Shown here: one piece after another, positions 49,628 to 58,315 of the stretch
Numbering within the stretch: the stretch's first letter is position 1
Layout of the letters: each line of letters opens with the position of its first letter
NCBI RefSeq assembly: GCF_016862515.1
Contig: NZ_BONC01000013.1
Coordinates: 62,001 to 126,000, forward strand
DNA length: 64,000 bases
Origin: Asanoa iriomotensis
GTDB taxonomy: Bacteria; Actinomycetota; Actinomycetes; Mycobacteriales; Micromonosporaceae
Direction: 5' to 3'
The notes under the pieces: model-generated
Told to the model about the DNA's origin: nothing
The model's input: only the letters and a program-made list of their open reading frames with translations
The model's database searches: none
Program-made: the position numbers and the translations under genes

Positions 49628-50773
49628 ATGACCGCTACCGAGGCGCCACCCATCACCGTGCGTTCCTGCGCCGACCTCATCGCGTCGGTGCCCTACCTGC
49701 TCGGGTTCCATCCGACCGAGAGCATCGTGGTCATCGCGATCGTGGGCGATCGCGTGCGTTTCGTGGCGCGCGGCGACCTACCGGCGGCGGTCCCGCCGAG
49801 CCAGATCGCCCGCCGCCTGGCGTCGCTGCTGTTCCGCGACCCGGTCGACGCGATCGCGATCATCGGGTACGGCCCGTCGACGGCGGTCACTCCGATCGCC
49901 GAGGCGGTGTGCGACGCGCTGCGCCCCACCGACGTCACGGTGGTCGACGTTCTCCGGGTGGACGAAGGTCGCTACTGGTCCTACGTGTGCGCCAACCCGA
50001 GCTGCTGCCCGCCGGAGGGCAAGCTGTTCGACCTGACGACGACGTGCGTGGGCGCCGCAGCCGTCTACGCGGGTCGCGTCGCGCTGCCCGACCGGGAATC
50101 CGTCGCCACGTCGATCGCCCCGGTCGCCGGAGCCGCGCGCGCGGCGATGACCGAGGCGACGGCCAGGGCCGACACGCGCCTGACAGCACTGGTCGACGCG
50201 GCCCGGGCCGCCGGCGAGATCGGTTCGACCCGGCTCCGGTCGATGGCGCCGCGAATGGTCGCCGCTGCCGTCCACGCGAACACCCGGGTGGCGAAGGCGT
50301 TGCGCGCCGCGGGCGACGAGGCCGTCGACGAGGCAGTGGCGCGCTATCGCGTCGGCCGCACGCTCTCCGACGACGAGGTGGCCTGGCTGAGCGTGCTGCT
50401 GGTCCACCTGCCGGCACGCGATCACGCATGGGAGCACACCACCGACGACGAGTGGCACGTCGACCTGTGGAGCGACGTCGTGCGCCGGGTCGACCCGCCG
50501 CTGGCCGCGGCACCGGCCAGCCTGCTCGCCTTCGCGGCGTGGCGGGCCGGATACGGAGCATTGGCGACCATCGCCGTCGAGCGGGCGTTGGCGGTCGACC
50601 CCGACTACGCCCTGGCCCGCATGATCGACGAGATCCTCGAGCAGTGCCTGCCACCCTCGATCATGGTCGACGCCGCGGAGCAGCCCCACCTGGCGCCGCC
50701 CCGACGTGACCAACGCCGGCGGCGACGCTGGATCGGTCCGCACGTCGGCCCCGGCCACGACCAGGCGAGCTGA
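49628..50773 (+). CDS. DUF4192 family protein
   Basis: A 381-residue protein of an actinobacterial family without known function. The family opening TVRSCADLIASVPYLLGFHP is followed by VVIAIVGDRVRFVARGDLP. A Cys-containing segment near 120 (YVCANPSCCPPEGKLFD) may bind metal. The C-terminal half is helical (AFAAWRAGYGALATIAVERA) and the extreme C terminus basic. ATG at 49628 is used; the open frame further upstream crosses the DnaA-box pair. It converges with fdhD. Confidence 0.85.
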   Translation: MTATEAPPITVRSCADLIASVPYLLGFHPTESIVVIAIVGDRVRFVARGDLPAAVPPSQIARRLASLLFRDPVDAIAIIGYGPSTAVTPIAEAVCDALRPTDVTVVDVLRVDEGRYWSYVCANPSCCPPEGKLFDLTTTCVGAAAVYAGRVALPDRESVATSIAPVAGAARAAMTEATARADTRLTALVDAARAAGEIGSTRLRSMAPRMVAAAVHANTRVAKALRAAGDEAVDEAVARYRVGRTLSDDEVAWLSVLLVHLPARDHAWEHTTDDEWHVDLWSDVVRRVDPPLAAAPASLLAFAAWRAGYGALATIAVERALAVDPDYALARMIDEILEQCLPPSIMVDAAEQPHLAPPRRDQRRRRRWIGPHVGPGHDQAS

Positions 50774-50863
50774 GGGCGGTGCGGGATGCCGTTTCCCTGG
50801 GCCGCATGCGCGTGGATCGCGGTCACGCTGCTGCTGGCGGCGGCCGACATCGCCAGGCGACGG

Positions 50864-51739
50864 TCAGCCTGCCGCCGGCGTCACGGCTTGGTCCCGCTCG
50901 GGCTGGATGATCCGGTGGGCACCGCAGTAGACGTTCATCGTGGCGCCACGCAGGAAGCCGACCAGCGTCATCCCCGCCTCCTGGGCGAGATCGACGGCAA
51001 GCGAGCTCGGCGCCGACACGGCCGCGAGCACCGGAATGCCCGCCATCCAAGCTTTCTGGGTGAGCTCGAAACTGGCCCGCCCGGAGACGAGCAGCACGTG
51101 CTCGCTCAGCGGCAGCAGACGCTCGGCGACCGCCCGACCGATGACCTTGTCGACGGCGTTGTGCCGCCCGACGTCCTCGCGCACCAACACCGCCTCACCG
51201 TCGGCGGTGAACAGACCGGCGGCATGCAGCCCACCGGTACGGTCGAAGGTCCGCTGAGCTGCCCGGAGCCGATCGGGCAGACCGGCCAACGACGCCGCGG
51301 AAACCGTCAGCGAGCAGTCGCCAAGCTCCCAAGGCGAGCGGGTACGAATGGCGTCGATGCTCGCCTTCCCGCACACGCCGCAGGAACTGGTCGTGTAGAA
51401 CGCCCGAGCGGGATCGGTATCGGGCGCGGGCACCCCATCGGCCAACACGACGTCGACCACGTTGTAGGTGTTGGGCGTGTCCGTCCCAGCACACAGCTGA
51501 GCGGTGACGACGTCGTCGGCGTCCCGGATGACCCCTTCGGTCAACAGAAACCCGATGGCGAGATCGATGTCATCACCGGGGGTACGCATAGTGACCGCGA
51601 GCGGCCGCCTCCCCTCGGCGCGGGTGCCCACCCGGATCTCGAGCGGCTCCTCACCGGAGAGGGAGTCCATCCGGCGCGCGGTGCTCCCGGTCGAGAGATC
51701 GATGCGAACAACCTCACGGCGATCGGTAACGCGTCCCAC
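50864..51739 (-). CDS. fdhD: Formate dehydrogenase accessory sulfurtransferase FdhD
   Basis: A 291-residue protein that passes sulphur from a cysteine desulphurase to the bis-MGD cofactor of formate dehydrogenases. The CxxC motif lies in [17 protein letters not shown] (about 125). Other family segments are [35 protein letters not shown] and [19 protein letters not shown] at 51739 is preferred to an earlier ATG because no family residues precede it. No formate dehydrogenase gene lies in the window. mobA, which makes bis-MGD, is 0.9 kb away on the same strand. Confidence 0.93.
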   Translation of the reverse strand: MGRVTDRREVVRIDLSTGSTARRMDSLSGEEPLEIRVGTRAEGRRPLAVTMRTPGDDIDLAIGFLLTEGVIRDADDVVTAQLCAGTDTPNTYNVVDVVLADGVPAPDTDPARAFYTTSSCGVCGKASIDAIRTRSPWELGDCSLTVSAASLAGLPDRLRAAQRTFDRTGGLHAAGLFTADGEAVLVREDVGRHNAVDKVIGRAVAERLLPLSEHVLLVSGRASFELTQKAWMAGIPVLAAVSAPSSLAVDLAQEAGMTLVGFLRGATMNVYCGAHRIIQPERDQAVTPAAG

Positions 51740-52380
51740 GCCCCCATCCTGCCCTCGCTCGCCACCGCTCGCGTAGGGATGCACGCCAAACGAGCTCCTT
51801 CGACCGCTCGCGGCCCACGCAGCGCGGCGCGTCTCGGCCTAGCACCACCCTCCGCGATGCGCCCCGAGCGCATCAACGGCCAAGCGGGCCGCTGGATCGC
51901 GACCGCCGTCCGCTGCGGCGAAAGGAGGGACCAATAACGGGTGGCTCTCGGTACCGCCGACGGCGCGGCCAGCGCCGCAAGATCCCGGCCGAGCACGTCG
52001 CGACGGGGCCGCGGTCACGAGGCGACGCGGTGGTCGTCCCGGCCAGGCACGTCGCGACGGGCACGGCAGGCGGCCGGAGTCCGGCGCGCCGTGCTCGTCG
52101 CGGCCAGGCACACTGTCACGGCGCGGTGGCCCCGCCGCGGTTGGGCGGCGGCGCGGTGGTCGTCCTGGTCGGGCACGTCGGGACGGAATAACGCCGGCTG
52201 CGACGTGGTGGCGCCGCGGTGGTCGGGCGGGGCAGGTCGTGGCGGCACGGCGGGCGGCTGCGGCACGGTGGTCGGTCGTCCGGCGGGGCAGGTCGCGACG
52301 GGCATGGCCGGCTGGTGACGGCACCGCGCGGTCGGCCCGGTCGGGGCAGATCGCGGCCGGAGTGGCGAGCACGCAGATGG
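51740..52380. repeat. GC-rich intergenic region with degenerate repeats
   Basis: From about 51950 to 52370 short elements such as CGGCCAGGCACGTCGCGACGG and GCGCGGTGGTCGTCC recur irregularly, about every 50-110 bp. No supported gene occurs between fdhD and the DUF6457 gene. The composition and style resemble the array at 22.4-22.8 kb, but the units differ. Confidence 0.5.
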
Positions 52381-52650
52381 TCAGCGGTCGTCGGTGTCGG
52401 GGTGGGGTTGCTGGGTCGCGAGGGCGGTCAGGGCCGCGGCGGCATCGCGAGGGTTCGCGCCGCGACCTACCGCAAGGCCGAGCAGGTATGCGGTGACCGG
52501 TGCCGCCGGGCGCACCGTGTTGTGGGCGACGTCTCTTGCCAGGTTGAGTACCAGCGACACCGGGGCGTCAGACGGCGCGATGTTCAGCTCGGCGCACGCG
52601 GCCTGCACCCACTCGTCGAGCTTTATCCCGCTCTTTTCGCTGTCAGCCAT
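52381..52650 (-). CDS. DUF6457 family protein
   Basis: An 89-residue helical protein (LDEWVQAACAELNIAP; LVLNLARDVAHNTVRPAAPV; YLLGLAVGRGANPRDAAAAL) of an actinobacterial family that typically sits beside mobA. Function is unknown; the constant pairing suggests an accessory role in Moco-GMP handling. Its start lies 28 bp inside the 3' end of mobA. Confidence 0.86.
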   Translation of the reverse strand: MADSEKSGIKLDEWVQAACAELNIAPSDAPVSLVLNLARDVAHNTVRPAAPVTAYLLGLAVGRGANPRDAAAALTALATQQPHPDTDDR

Positions 52651-53219
52651 TCCCGCACCATACGGAGGTCTTCTTCCGTGTCACAGTCGAACCACGGCGG
52701 TGGGCCGTCCCCGGCCCATGACACCTCGACCACCCGCAGCGGCTCGATCAACGCACGCATCGAGGCGCCGTGCCCTGCCGACGCCAACGCGGTCAGACGG
52801 CGGCGCAGGCTGTCCGGCCGCCACACTCCGCAGAGCAGTTGGCGCCGGCCGTCAGCATCGACGAACAGAGCACCGTCCGCAGTGGACAGCGCGTGACCCA
52901 GACCGGTCACGGCGGCCGTCGTGAGCATCGGCAGGTCGCCGGCGACGAGAGCTACCACCTGGGGCTCTGGGCCCACCGCCGCCAAGCCGGCGGCAACCGC
53001 GGCGACCGGGCCGCCGCCGGGTGGGTCCTCGCGGGTGTAACGCACGCCGGGCGGCACGTCGGTGCGTCCGCCGACCACCACCGTGGGGTCGGCGGCGGCC
53101 ACCGCGTCCAGGACCCGGTCGCGCAGCGACCGCCCGGCCACCACCAGCGACGGCTTGTCGGAGCCGCCCATCCGCCGGGCCGAGCCGCCCGCCAGCACGA
53201 CGGCCGCAAAACCCGCCAC
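52623..53219 (-). CDS. mobA: Molybdenum cofactor guanylyltransferase MobA
   Basis: A 198-residue nucleotidyltransferase that attaches GMP to Moco. The N-terminal signature AAVVLAGGSARRMGGSDKPS (LAGGxxxRMGxxDK) begins at residue 4; ALVAGDLPMLT holds the metal-binding aspartate, and CGVWRPDSL lies further on. GTG at 53219 is chosen because AGGAGG lies 6 nt upstream and it gives the family N terminus MAGFAAVVLAGG; longer starts at 53237 or 53240 are possible. It overlaps the DUF6457 gene. Confidence 0.94.
   Translation of the reverse strand: MAGFAAVVLAGGSARRMGGSDKPSLVVAGRSLRDRVLDAVAAADPTVVVGGRTDVPPGVRYTREDPPGGGPVAAVAAGLAAVGPEPQVVALVAGDLPMLTTAAVTGLGHALSTADGALFVDADGRRQLLCGVWRPDSLRRRLTALASAGHGASMRALIEPLRVVEVSWAGDGPPPWFDCDTEEDLRMVREWLTAKRAG
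52657..52662 (-). promoter_or_regulatory. Candidate leaderless -10 element of the DUF6457 gene, inside mobA
   Basis: TATGGT on the minus strand with a 6-nt spacer to the ATG at 52650. It lies within the mobA coding sequence. Confidence 0.4.
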
Positions 53220-53543
53220 GGCGATCCTCCTAGTCACCAACCTCCCATGACCCTACGGCGCCCTTCGCGGCAGGCGGGATGATCCGGGGCCACCGCAAAC
53301 CGCGCAATCCTCGCGTTGGCTTCCGATGTTGAACATCGCTGGTCGAACGGAGGCGTACGCGAGAGAAAGCGAGCCCGCGACCAGCGGCTGATCATGGGTC
53401 TGGCCAGGGTCGGAAACCGCATCGTCCGGGCTCGGCAAGCAGACTGGGTGGAAGCGCGGTGTAATGCGGTTATCCGACTCACACCGGCCTATCCGTGTGG
53501 CCCGGTGCCCTGGGTAGGGTGTGGCTGACGGACGGAGGCGATC

Positions 53544-54638
53544 ATGACGTCAGCGCAGCTAACGAGTACGGGGGACGACGGCTTTACCGACGCGATCCTG
53601 CTCGACGAGGCGAGCACGGCCGATTTGCGCGGCAAGGTCATCGAGGCTTGGCGTGACTTCGCGCGGGCGCTGTCGACGATGTTGGCCGAGTTGCCGGTCG
53701 GGTCGCGGGTGGAGTTGACGCTCGATCCGACGGCATCGGGCACCGGGGCCGCCGTTTACTCCGTCGAGCTGCAGATCGTCAGCGAGGACGCGGTGCGCGC
53801 GCTGGCGGTGGGCAACGCCTCGCTGCCGGAGGGGTACCGGCTCAACCGGGGCGCGGTCGCCGACCTCGTCGCGCTCGGCTGGTCGCCGCCGGGAGTGCTG
53901 CCCGATTCCGGTGAGCAGTTCGGGTTGCACGCGTCGATCAAGGACGCCTCCCGGATCGCCACGACCGTTTCGCGTACGTTGCGCGATGTCTACGGCGCGC
54001 CGCACCCCGCGTTCCTCGTCTACCTCGTGCACGACGCCGAGGACGAGCCGATCCCGGTCGAGCCGCTCGCGACCGCGCGGCCCGAGATCGCCGGCAACCT
54101 CGACCTCGACAGCGCGATAAAGACCGGCCAGGCGATCGCCGCCCGAGGTGACCAGGCGATCGCGGGTGATGACAGCATCGCCCTGGAAGAGCGCGTGCGG
54201 ACCGTGGTCGCCGCGCTGATGAAATCCGAGCCGGAGCAACTCAAGGTCGACTCCGACGGCGACATCGGCATCCGCGCGGGTTCCGCGATGGTCTTCGTAC
54301 GCGTCCGCGACAACCCGCCGCTGGTCGACGTCTTCTCGCCGGTGCTGACCGAGATCGAGCCGACGGAGCAGCTCTACGTCAAGCTCTCGGAGCTGACCAA
54401 CCGCATGCCGATCGGCCGCCTCTACTGCACCAACGACACCGTCTGGGCGTCGATCCCGGTGTTCGGCCGCAACTTCCAGGCGACCCACCTGATGCTCGCG
54501 GTCCAGGTCATGACGGGCCTGGCCGACGAGCTGGACGACCGCCTACACGGCGAGTTCGGCGGCAAACGCTTCTTCGGCGAAGGCGACAAGCCCGCCCAGC
54601 GCGGTTCCCAGGAGCCCAAGACCGGCATGTACTTGTAG
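53544..54638 (+). CDS. YbjN / TY-Chap (type III chaperone fold)-like protein
   Basis: A 364-residue soluble protein. The N-terminal about 190 residues carry KVIEAWRDFARALSTMLAEL and SASIKDASRIATTVSRTLR-type helices. The C-terminal part (about 215-345) has an alpha/beta pattern of the YbjN or type III secretion chaperone fold: VRTVVAALMKSEPEQLKVDS, AMVFVRVRDNPPLVDVFSPV, LTNRMPIGRLYCTNDTVWAS and HLMLAVQVMTGLADELDD. In actinobacteria such domains occur without type III secretion, probably as protein-binding modules. No secretion genes are adjacent. Function is unknown. Confidence 0.82.
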   Translation: MTSAQLTSTGDDGFTDAILLDEASTADLRGKVIEAWRDFARALSTMLAELPVGSRVELTLDPTASGTGAAVYSVELQIVSEDAVRALAVGNASLPEGYRLNRGAVADLVALGWSPPGVLPDSGEQFGLHASIKDASRIATTVSRTLRDVYGAPHPAFLVYLVHDAEDEPIPVEPLATARPEIAGNLDLDSAIKTGQAIAARGDQAIAGDDSIALEERVRTVVAALMKSEPEQLKVDSDGDIGIRAGSAMVFVRVRDNPPLVDVFSPVLTEIEPTEQLYVKLSELTNRMPIGRLYCTNDTVWASIPVFGRNFQATHLMLAVQVMTGLADELDDRLHGEFGGKRFFGEGDKPAQRGSQEPKTGMYL

Positions 54639-55027
54639 CGGTCGCCGCGAAGTCTTGGTTTCGCCGCATCCCGCCGGCCACCACCACGAAGACCGAAGGC
54701 AAACCCCGGGCCGACGCCGGTCGCTGAGGTCGGTGTGTGCGACGCCGCGACTGCGCCGCGCCAACAGATCCGCGCCGCTACGCCGATGTTTACGGCGGAG
54801 ATTGGTCGCAGGAGGGCTGGGCCCCGTCTGCGGATATCGCGCAGCGGCACTTGCGTCAGCCACGGATGCCCACCCGAACGCGGATATCGCGCGGCAAGGT
54901 GCTCCGAAGCGGCCCACGCGGCAAAGAGTCACCCCATGGCTGCCGCCCAACGAGATGCCCAGCCACGCCTCCGCCGCGCTGCCCCGCCAGGCCCACGCCA
55001 GGCCCCGGGTGCGGAGTACGCAGAGTG
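54639..55027. other. Convergent intergenic region without a gene
   Basis: Nothing convincing was seen in these 389 bp between two tail-to-tail genes. CGGATATCGCGC-type words occur twice (about 54832 and 54882), too few to call a repeat. Confidence 0.4.
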
Positions 55028-56902
55028 CTAGGAGAACGGCACCCAGTTCTCTTCCCGCAGTGACTGCGGATCCGTTGCCCGCATGCCGGAATCGGACACC
55101 GTCCACAATGTCCCCGAGACCATCAGCGACCGACGGATCGTCCAGTCGAAGCCCACCGTCGGATGCCGCACCTGCCCGACCTCCGCCAACCCAGACCCCG
55201 ACACCCGCAGCGCCAGCATCTCCTGGCTCGTCGGTGTGCTGACCGGGACCACGAGCAGGCCGGTCGGTGCCCAGTACAGGAACGCGTGCGGGTCGTTTTC
55301 CGCCTCTGAGTAGCCGTTGCGGATGTGGTGTTGCGCAACCCGGCGCGGATTGGACAGGTCAGACACGTCGAAGAGCGACACCTGTGTGCCCAGCACCCGC
55401 CCGCGGTCGTCCGCGTCCTGGCCCACGCCGATCAGGCGGCCGTCGTCCAGCGGGTGCAGGTACGCGGAATAGCCGTTGATCTTCAGCTCACCGCGCACCG
55501 CCGGCGATGACGGGTTGGACAGGTCCAGGGTGTAGAGCGGGTCCGTCTGCCGGAACGTCACCACATAGCCCACCGCGCCCGCGAAACGCACCGAATAGAT
55601 CCGCTCGCCCTTGCCGAGGCCGCCGACCATACCCACGCGGGCCAGGTCGCCCGCGCGCAGCACGTAGACGGCCGAGACGTTGGAATCGTTCGTCACCGCC
55701 ACCCGCAGGTGACCGTCGAACTCCGACATCGAGTACTGGTTGAGCAGGGCACCGGGCACCGATCCCGAGGCCACGTACCGCGGTTCGCCGGTGCCGGTGA
55801 TGTCGAACCGGTAGATGATCGTGTCCGGTTCCGTGGGAGCGGGCTTGGCCGCCACCCGCCAACCGCGCCACCGCTGGTCGTTGGCCACGTAAAGGCTGGT
55901 CTCGTTGCCGTAGACCAGGTCGCCGTCGGCCACGATCGTGACCGGATCGCCCGCGTCGTAGGCGCCACCGACGTCGAAGCTGAGCACCGTGAGCAGCGAC
56001 GTCCCCGAGAACGCGTCCGGCTTGCGCACCGCGCCGCAGTCGACCCGACCGCTCTCCGAAGCGCCGCCGTTGGTGGCCGACCAGCGTGGCAGCCAATCGT
56101 CGATTGTGGACCGATCTATGGTCCGCCGGTTGTCGCGCAGCCGTTGCGCGTCGGTCCCGTCGGCCCGGAACGGGAACTCGATCCGCGGCCGCGACCGCAC
56201 CACGATCCGCGCCGTCGCGCCCACCTGGCGCGCGTCGACCAGCGATCCATCGATCGTGTACGAGCCGACGACAGCGGGCCGCGTGCCGGACAGGTCGACG
56301 GTGACCAGGCGGAGGGTGGTGTCGACGGGCGCCACGAGACTCAACCGCGCGTTCTGCTCGACGGTGGCCGACCCCGTCATGAGCACCATCGCTCGGTCGC
56401 CCGACAGCAGCAGGCTCGGGTTGCCGAAGTAGGAGGTGTCGCCGTCCAGCTTGACGCTGCCGGTGACCCGGCGAGAGGCGGGGTCGACCACGCGCAGCAC
56501 TCCACCCACGACCGAGACGATCCGGCGCCCGTCGGTCTTGACCAGGTCGGGCTCGTCGGCGCCGGCCTCGTGGACGTTGGTGCCGGAGTAGTCGCCCTGG
56601 TCGGCCCCGCCTGGGGCCTTGGCGACGCCGTCGGCGAAGGCCTGCGGGACAGCACCACCGGTGGTCCGCACGGCGAAGCCGCCCTCGAAGCCCCACGGCG
56701 TCACCGACTCCTTCGCCGCCGCCTTCAACCCCGCCAGCACGTCGGCGCAGGAGTCGAACGCGACCAGCCGGAACGCGGGCGCCGGCAGTGCGGGCGCGGA
56801 AGGCGAAGAACCGGAAGCGGTGGGAGCAGGAGAAGCAGCCGTGCACCCGGACAACAGCAACAAAGCGACAACGGCGAGCGCGCCACCACGGGCCTTGGTC
56901 AT
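55028..56902 (-). CDS. Beta-propeller domain lipoprotein
   Basis: A 624-residue exported protein. A signal peptide with lipobox (VVALLLLSGC, Cys about 20) anchors it to the outer membrane face. After a Ser/Pro/Ala linker come repeated blades of a secreted beta-propeller family: GTNVHEAGADEPDLVKTDGR, VSVVGGVLRVVDPASRRV, DLVYGNETSLYVAND, MSEFDGHLRVAVTNDS, KGERIYSVRFAGAVGYVVTF and HPLDDGRLIGVGQDAD. Function is unknown; such proteins are thought to bind partners or ligands on the surface. It follows the lrp-type gene by 43 bp on the same strand. Confidence 0.9.
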   Translation of the reverse strand: MTKARGGALAVVALLLLSGCTAASPAPTASGSSPSAPALPAPAFRLVAFDSCADVLAGLKAAAKESVTPWGFEGGFAVRTTGGAVPQAFADGVAKAPGGADQGDYSGTNVHEAGADEPDLVKTDGRRIVSVVGGVLRVVDPASRRVTGSVKLDGDTSYFGNPSLLLSGDRAMVLMTGSATVEQNARLSLVAPVDTTLRLVTVDLSGTRPAVVGSYTIDGSLVDARQVGATARIVVRSRPRIEFPFRADGTDAQRLRDNRRTIDRSTIDDWLPRWSATNGGASESGRVDCGAVRKPDAFSGTSLLTVLSFDVGGAYDAGDPVTIVADGDLVYGNETSLYVANDQRWRGWRVAAKPAPTEPDTIIYRFDITGTGEPRYVASGSVPGALLNQYSMSEFDGHLRVAVTNDSNVSAVYVLRAGDLARVGMVGGLGKGERIYSVRFAGAVGYVVTFRQTDPLYTLDLSNPSSPAVRGELKINGYSAYLHPLDDGRLIGVGQDADDRGRVLGTQVSLFDVSDLSNPRRVAQHHIRNGYSEAENDPHAFLYWAPTGLLVVPVSTPTSQEMLALRVSGSGLAEVGQVRHPTVGFDWTIRRSLMVSGTLWTVSDSGMRATDPQSLREENWVPFS

Positions 56903-56945
56903 GCCGGGTTTGACGCCGTCAGTCGCGCGGCCGTTCCACCCGGTC

Positions 56946-57404
56946 TCAGTTCGGCGTGGGCACCACGTTGGGCGCGTCCACCAGCCGGCTCAGCACGATC
57001 ATGCTCCGCGTCGATGTCACGAACGGCTCCGCCCGCAGCCGCTCCAGGGCCTGCTCCAGGTGCGCGATGTCGGCGGCCCGCAGGTGCACGAGAGCGTCGG
57101 CCTCGCCCGACACCGTGTACGCGCCCACCACCTCCGGATGCCGCCGCGTCGCGACCGTGAGCTGGGCCGGCGTCGTGCGCCCCGTGCAGTAGAGCTCCAC
57201 GAACGCCTCCGTCGTCCACCCCACCGCGGCCGGGTCGACCACCGCCGTGAACCCGCGGATCACGCCCGCGGCGCGCAGGCGATCGACGCGCCTCTTTACC
57301 GCCGGGGCGGAGAGCGAGACCCGTTCACCGATCTCCGAGTACGAGGCCCGAGCGTCGGCGACGAGCGACGCAATGATTCGCTGGTCTACGTCGTCGATCT
57401 GCAA
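56946..57404 (-). CDS. Lrp/AsnC-family transcriptional regulator
   Basis: A 152-residue regulator. Helix-turn-helix residues 1-60 read IDDVDQRIIASLVADARASY then LSAPAVKRRVDRLRAAGVI. The C-terminal RAM domain for amino-acid binding and octamer formation includes VVGAYTVSGEADALVHLRA. TTG at 57404 is chosen for its GAGG 7 nt upstream and the normal Lrp length; the open frame further upstream crosses the divergent promoter region. It probably controls the divergent dimethylargininase gene 82 bp away and senses arginine or a related amino acid, which is inferred from the pairing. Confidence 0.92.
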   Translation of the reverse strand: MQIDDVDQRIIASLVADARASYSEIGERVSLSAPAVKRRVDRLRAAGVIRGFTAVVDPAAVGWTTEAFVELYCTGRTTPAQLTVATRRHPEVVGAYTVSGEADALVHLRAADIAHLEQALERLRAEPFVTSTRSMIVLSRLVDAPNVVPTPN

Positions 57405-57486
57405 CGTTTCGCCTCTTCCAAGCAAGAGATTCGGCTGTCTTGACCACGAAGAGTACCTGATCATGGTGATCGTGAAGGACGAGCGG

Positions 57487-58296
57487 ATGTCACGTAAGCG
57501 GACATATCTGATGTGCCCGCCGGAGCGGTTCACGGTGGCCTACGCGATCAACCCGTGGATGGACACCAGCGCGCCCGTCGACGTCGAGCTGGCCCTCAAA
57601 CAGTGGCAACTCCTCCGGGAGACCCTTGCCCGGCTCGGGCACACCGTGCACGTGCTCCCGGCCGAGGACGGCCTCCCTGACATGGTCTACGCCGCCAACG
57701 GCGCGTTCACCGTCGACGGCACGGCGTTCGGCGCCCGCTTCCGCTACCCGCAGCGCGCCGCCGAGGCCGAAGCCCACCGTGCCTTCTATGCCGAGCAGGG
57801 CTGGGCCTACGTCGAGCCCACCGAGATCAACGAGGGCGAGGGCGACTTCGCCTACCTGCCCGACGCGTACGGCGGGATGATCCTCGCCGGGTACGGCTTC
57901 CGCACCGAGCCGACCGCGCACAGCCACGCCCAGGAGGCCCTCGGCCGCCCGGTGATCTCCCTGCAGCTCGTGGACCCACGCTTCTACCACCTCGACGTGG
58001 CCCTGGCCGCCCTCGACGACAAGCGGATCACCTACTACCCGGGCGCCTTCTCCGCCGGCTCCCAGCGGGTGCTGGCCCAGCTCTTCCCCGACGCGGTGGT
58101 CGCCGACGAGGCCGACGCCCTCGCCTTCGGCCTCAACTTGGTCAGCGACGGCCGCAACGTGGTCCTCAACTCCGAGGCTACGGCTCTCGCGGCCAAGCTG
58201 ACCTCGGCCGGCTACACGCCCGTCCCGGTCGAGCTGGGCGAGCTCAAGAAGGGCGGCGGCAGCGTCAAGTGCTGCGTCGCCGAGCTACGCCGCTGA
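57487..58296 (+). CDS. ddaH: Dimethylargininase (DDAH) / amidinotransferase-fold hydrolase
   Basis: A 269-residue guanidine-modifying enzyme that converts dimethylarginine to citrulline and dimethylamine. The early segment DMVYAANGAFTVDG (N/D substrate contact), EINEGEGDFAYLPD, the catalytic His region DPRFYHLDVALAALDD and the C-terminal GGGSVKCCVAEL with the nucleophilic Cys are all present. Two adjacent cysteines occur where most relatives have one. ATG at 57487 has AAGGA 8 nt upstream. The Lrp regulator gene is divergent. The arginine-deiminase-like fold also allows other guanidine substrates. Confidence 0.88.
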   Translation: MSRKRTYLMCPPERFTVAYAINPWMDTSAPVDVELALKQWQLLRETLARLGHTVHVLPAEDGLPDMVYAANGAFTVDGTAFGARFRYPQRAAEAEAHRAFYAEQGWAYVEPTEINEGEGDFAYLPDAYGGMILAGYGFRTEPTAHSHAQEALGRPVISLQLVDPRFYHLDVALAALDDKRITYYPGAFSAGSQRVLAQLFPDAVVADEADALAFGLNLVSDGRNVVLNSEATALAAKLTSAGYTPVPVELGELKKGGGSVKCCVAELRR

Positions 58297-58315
58297 ACCA
58301 GCCGAGGAAACCGCG

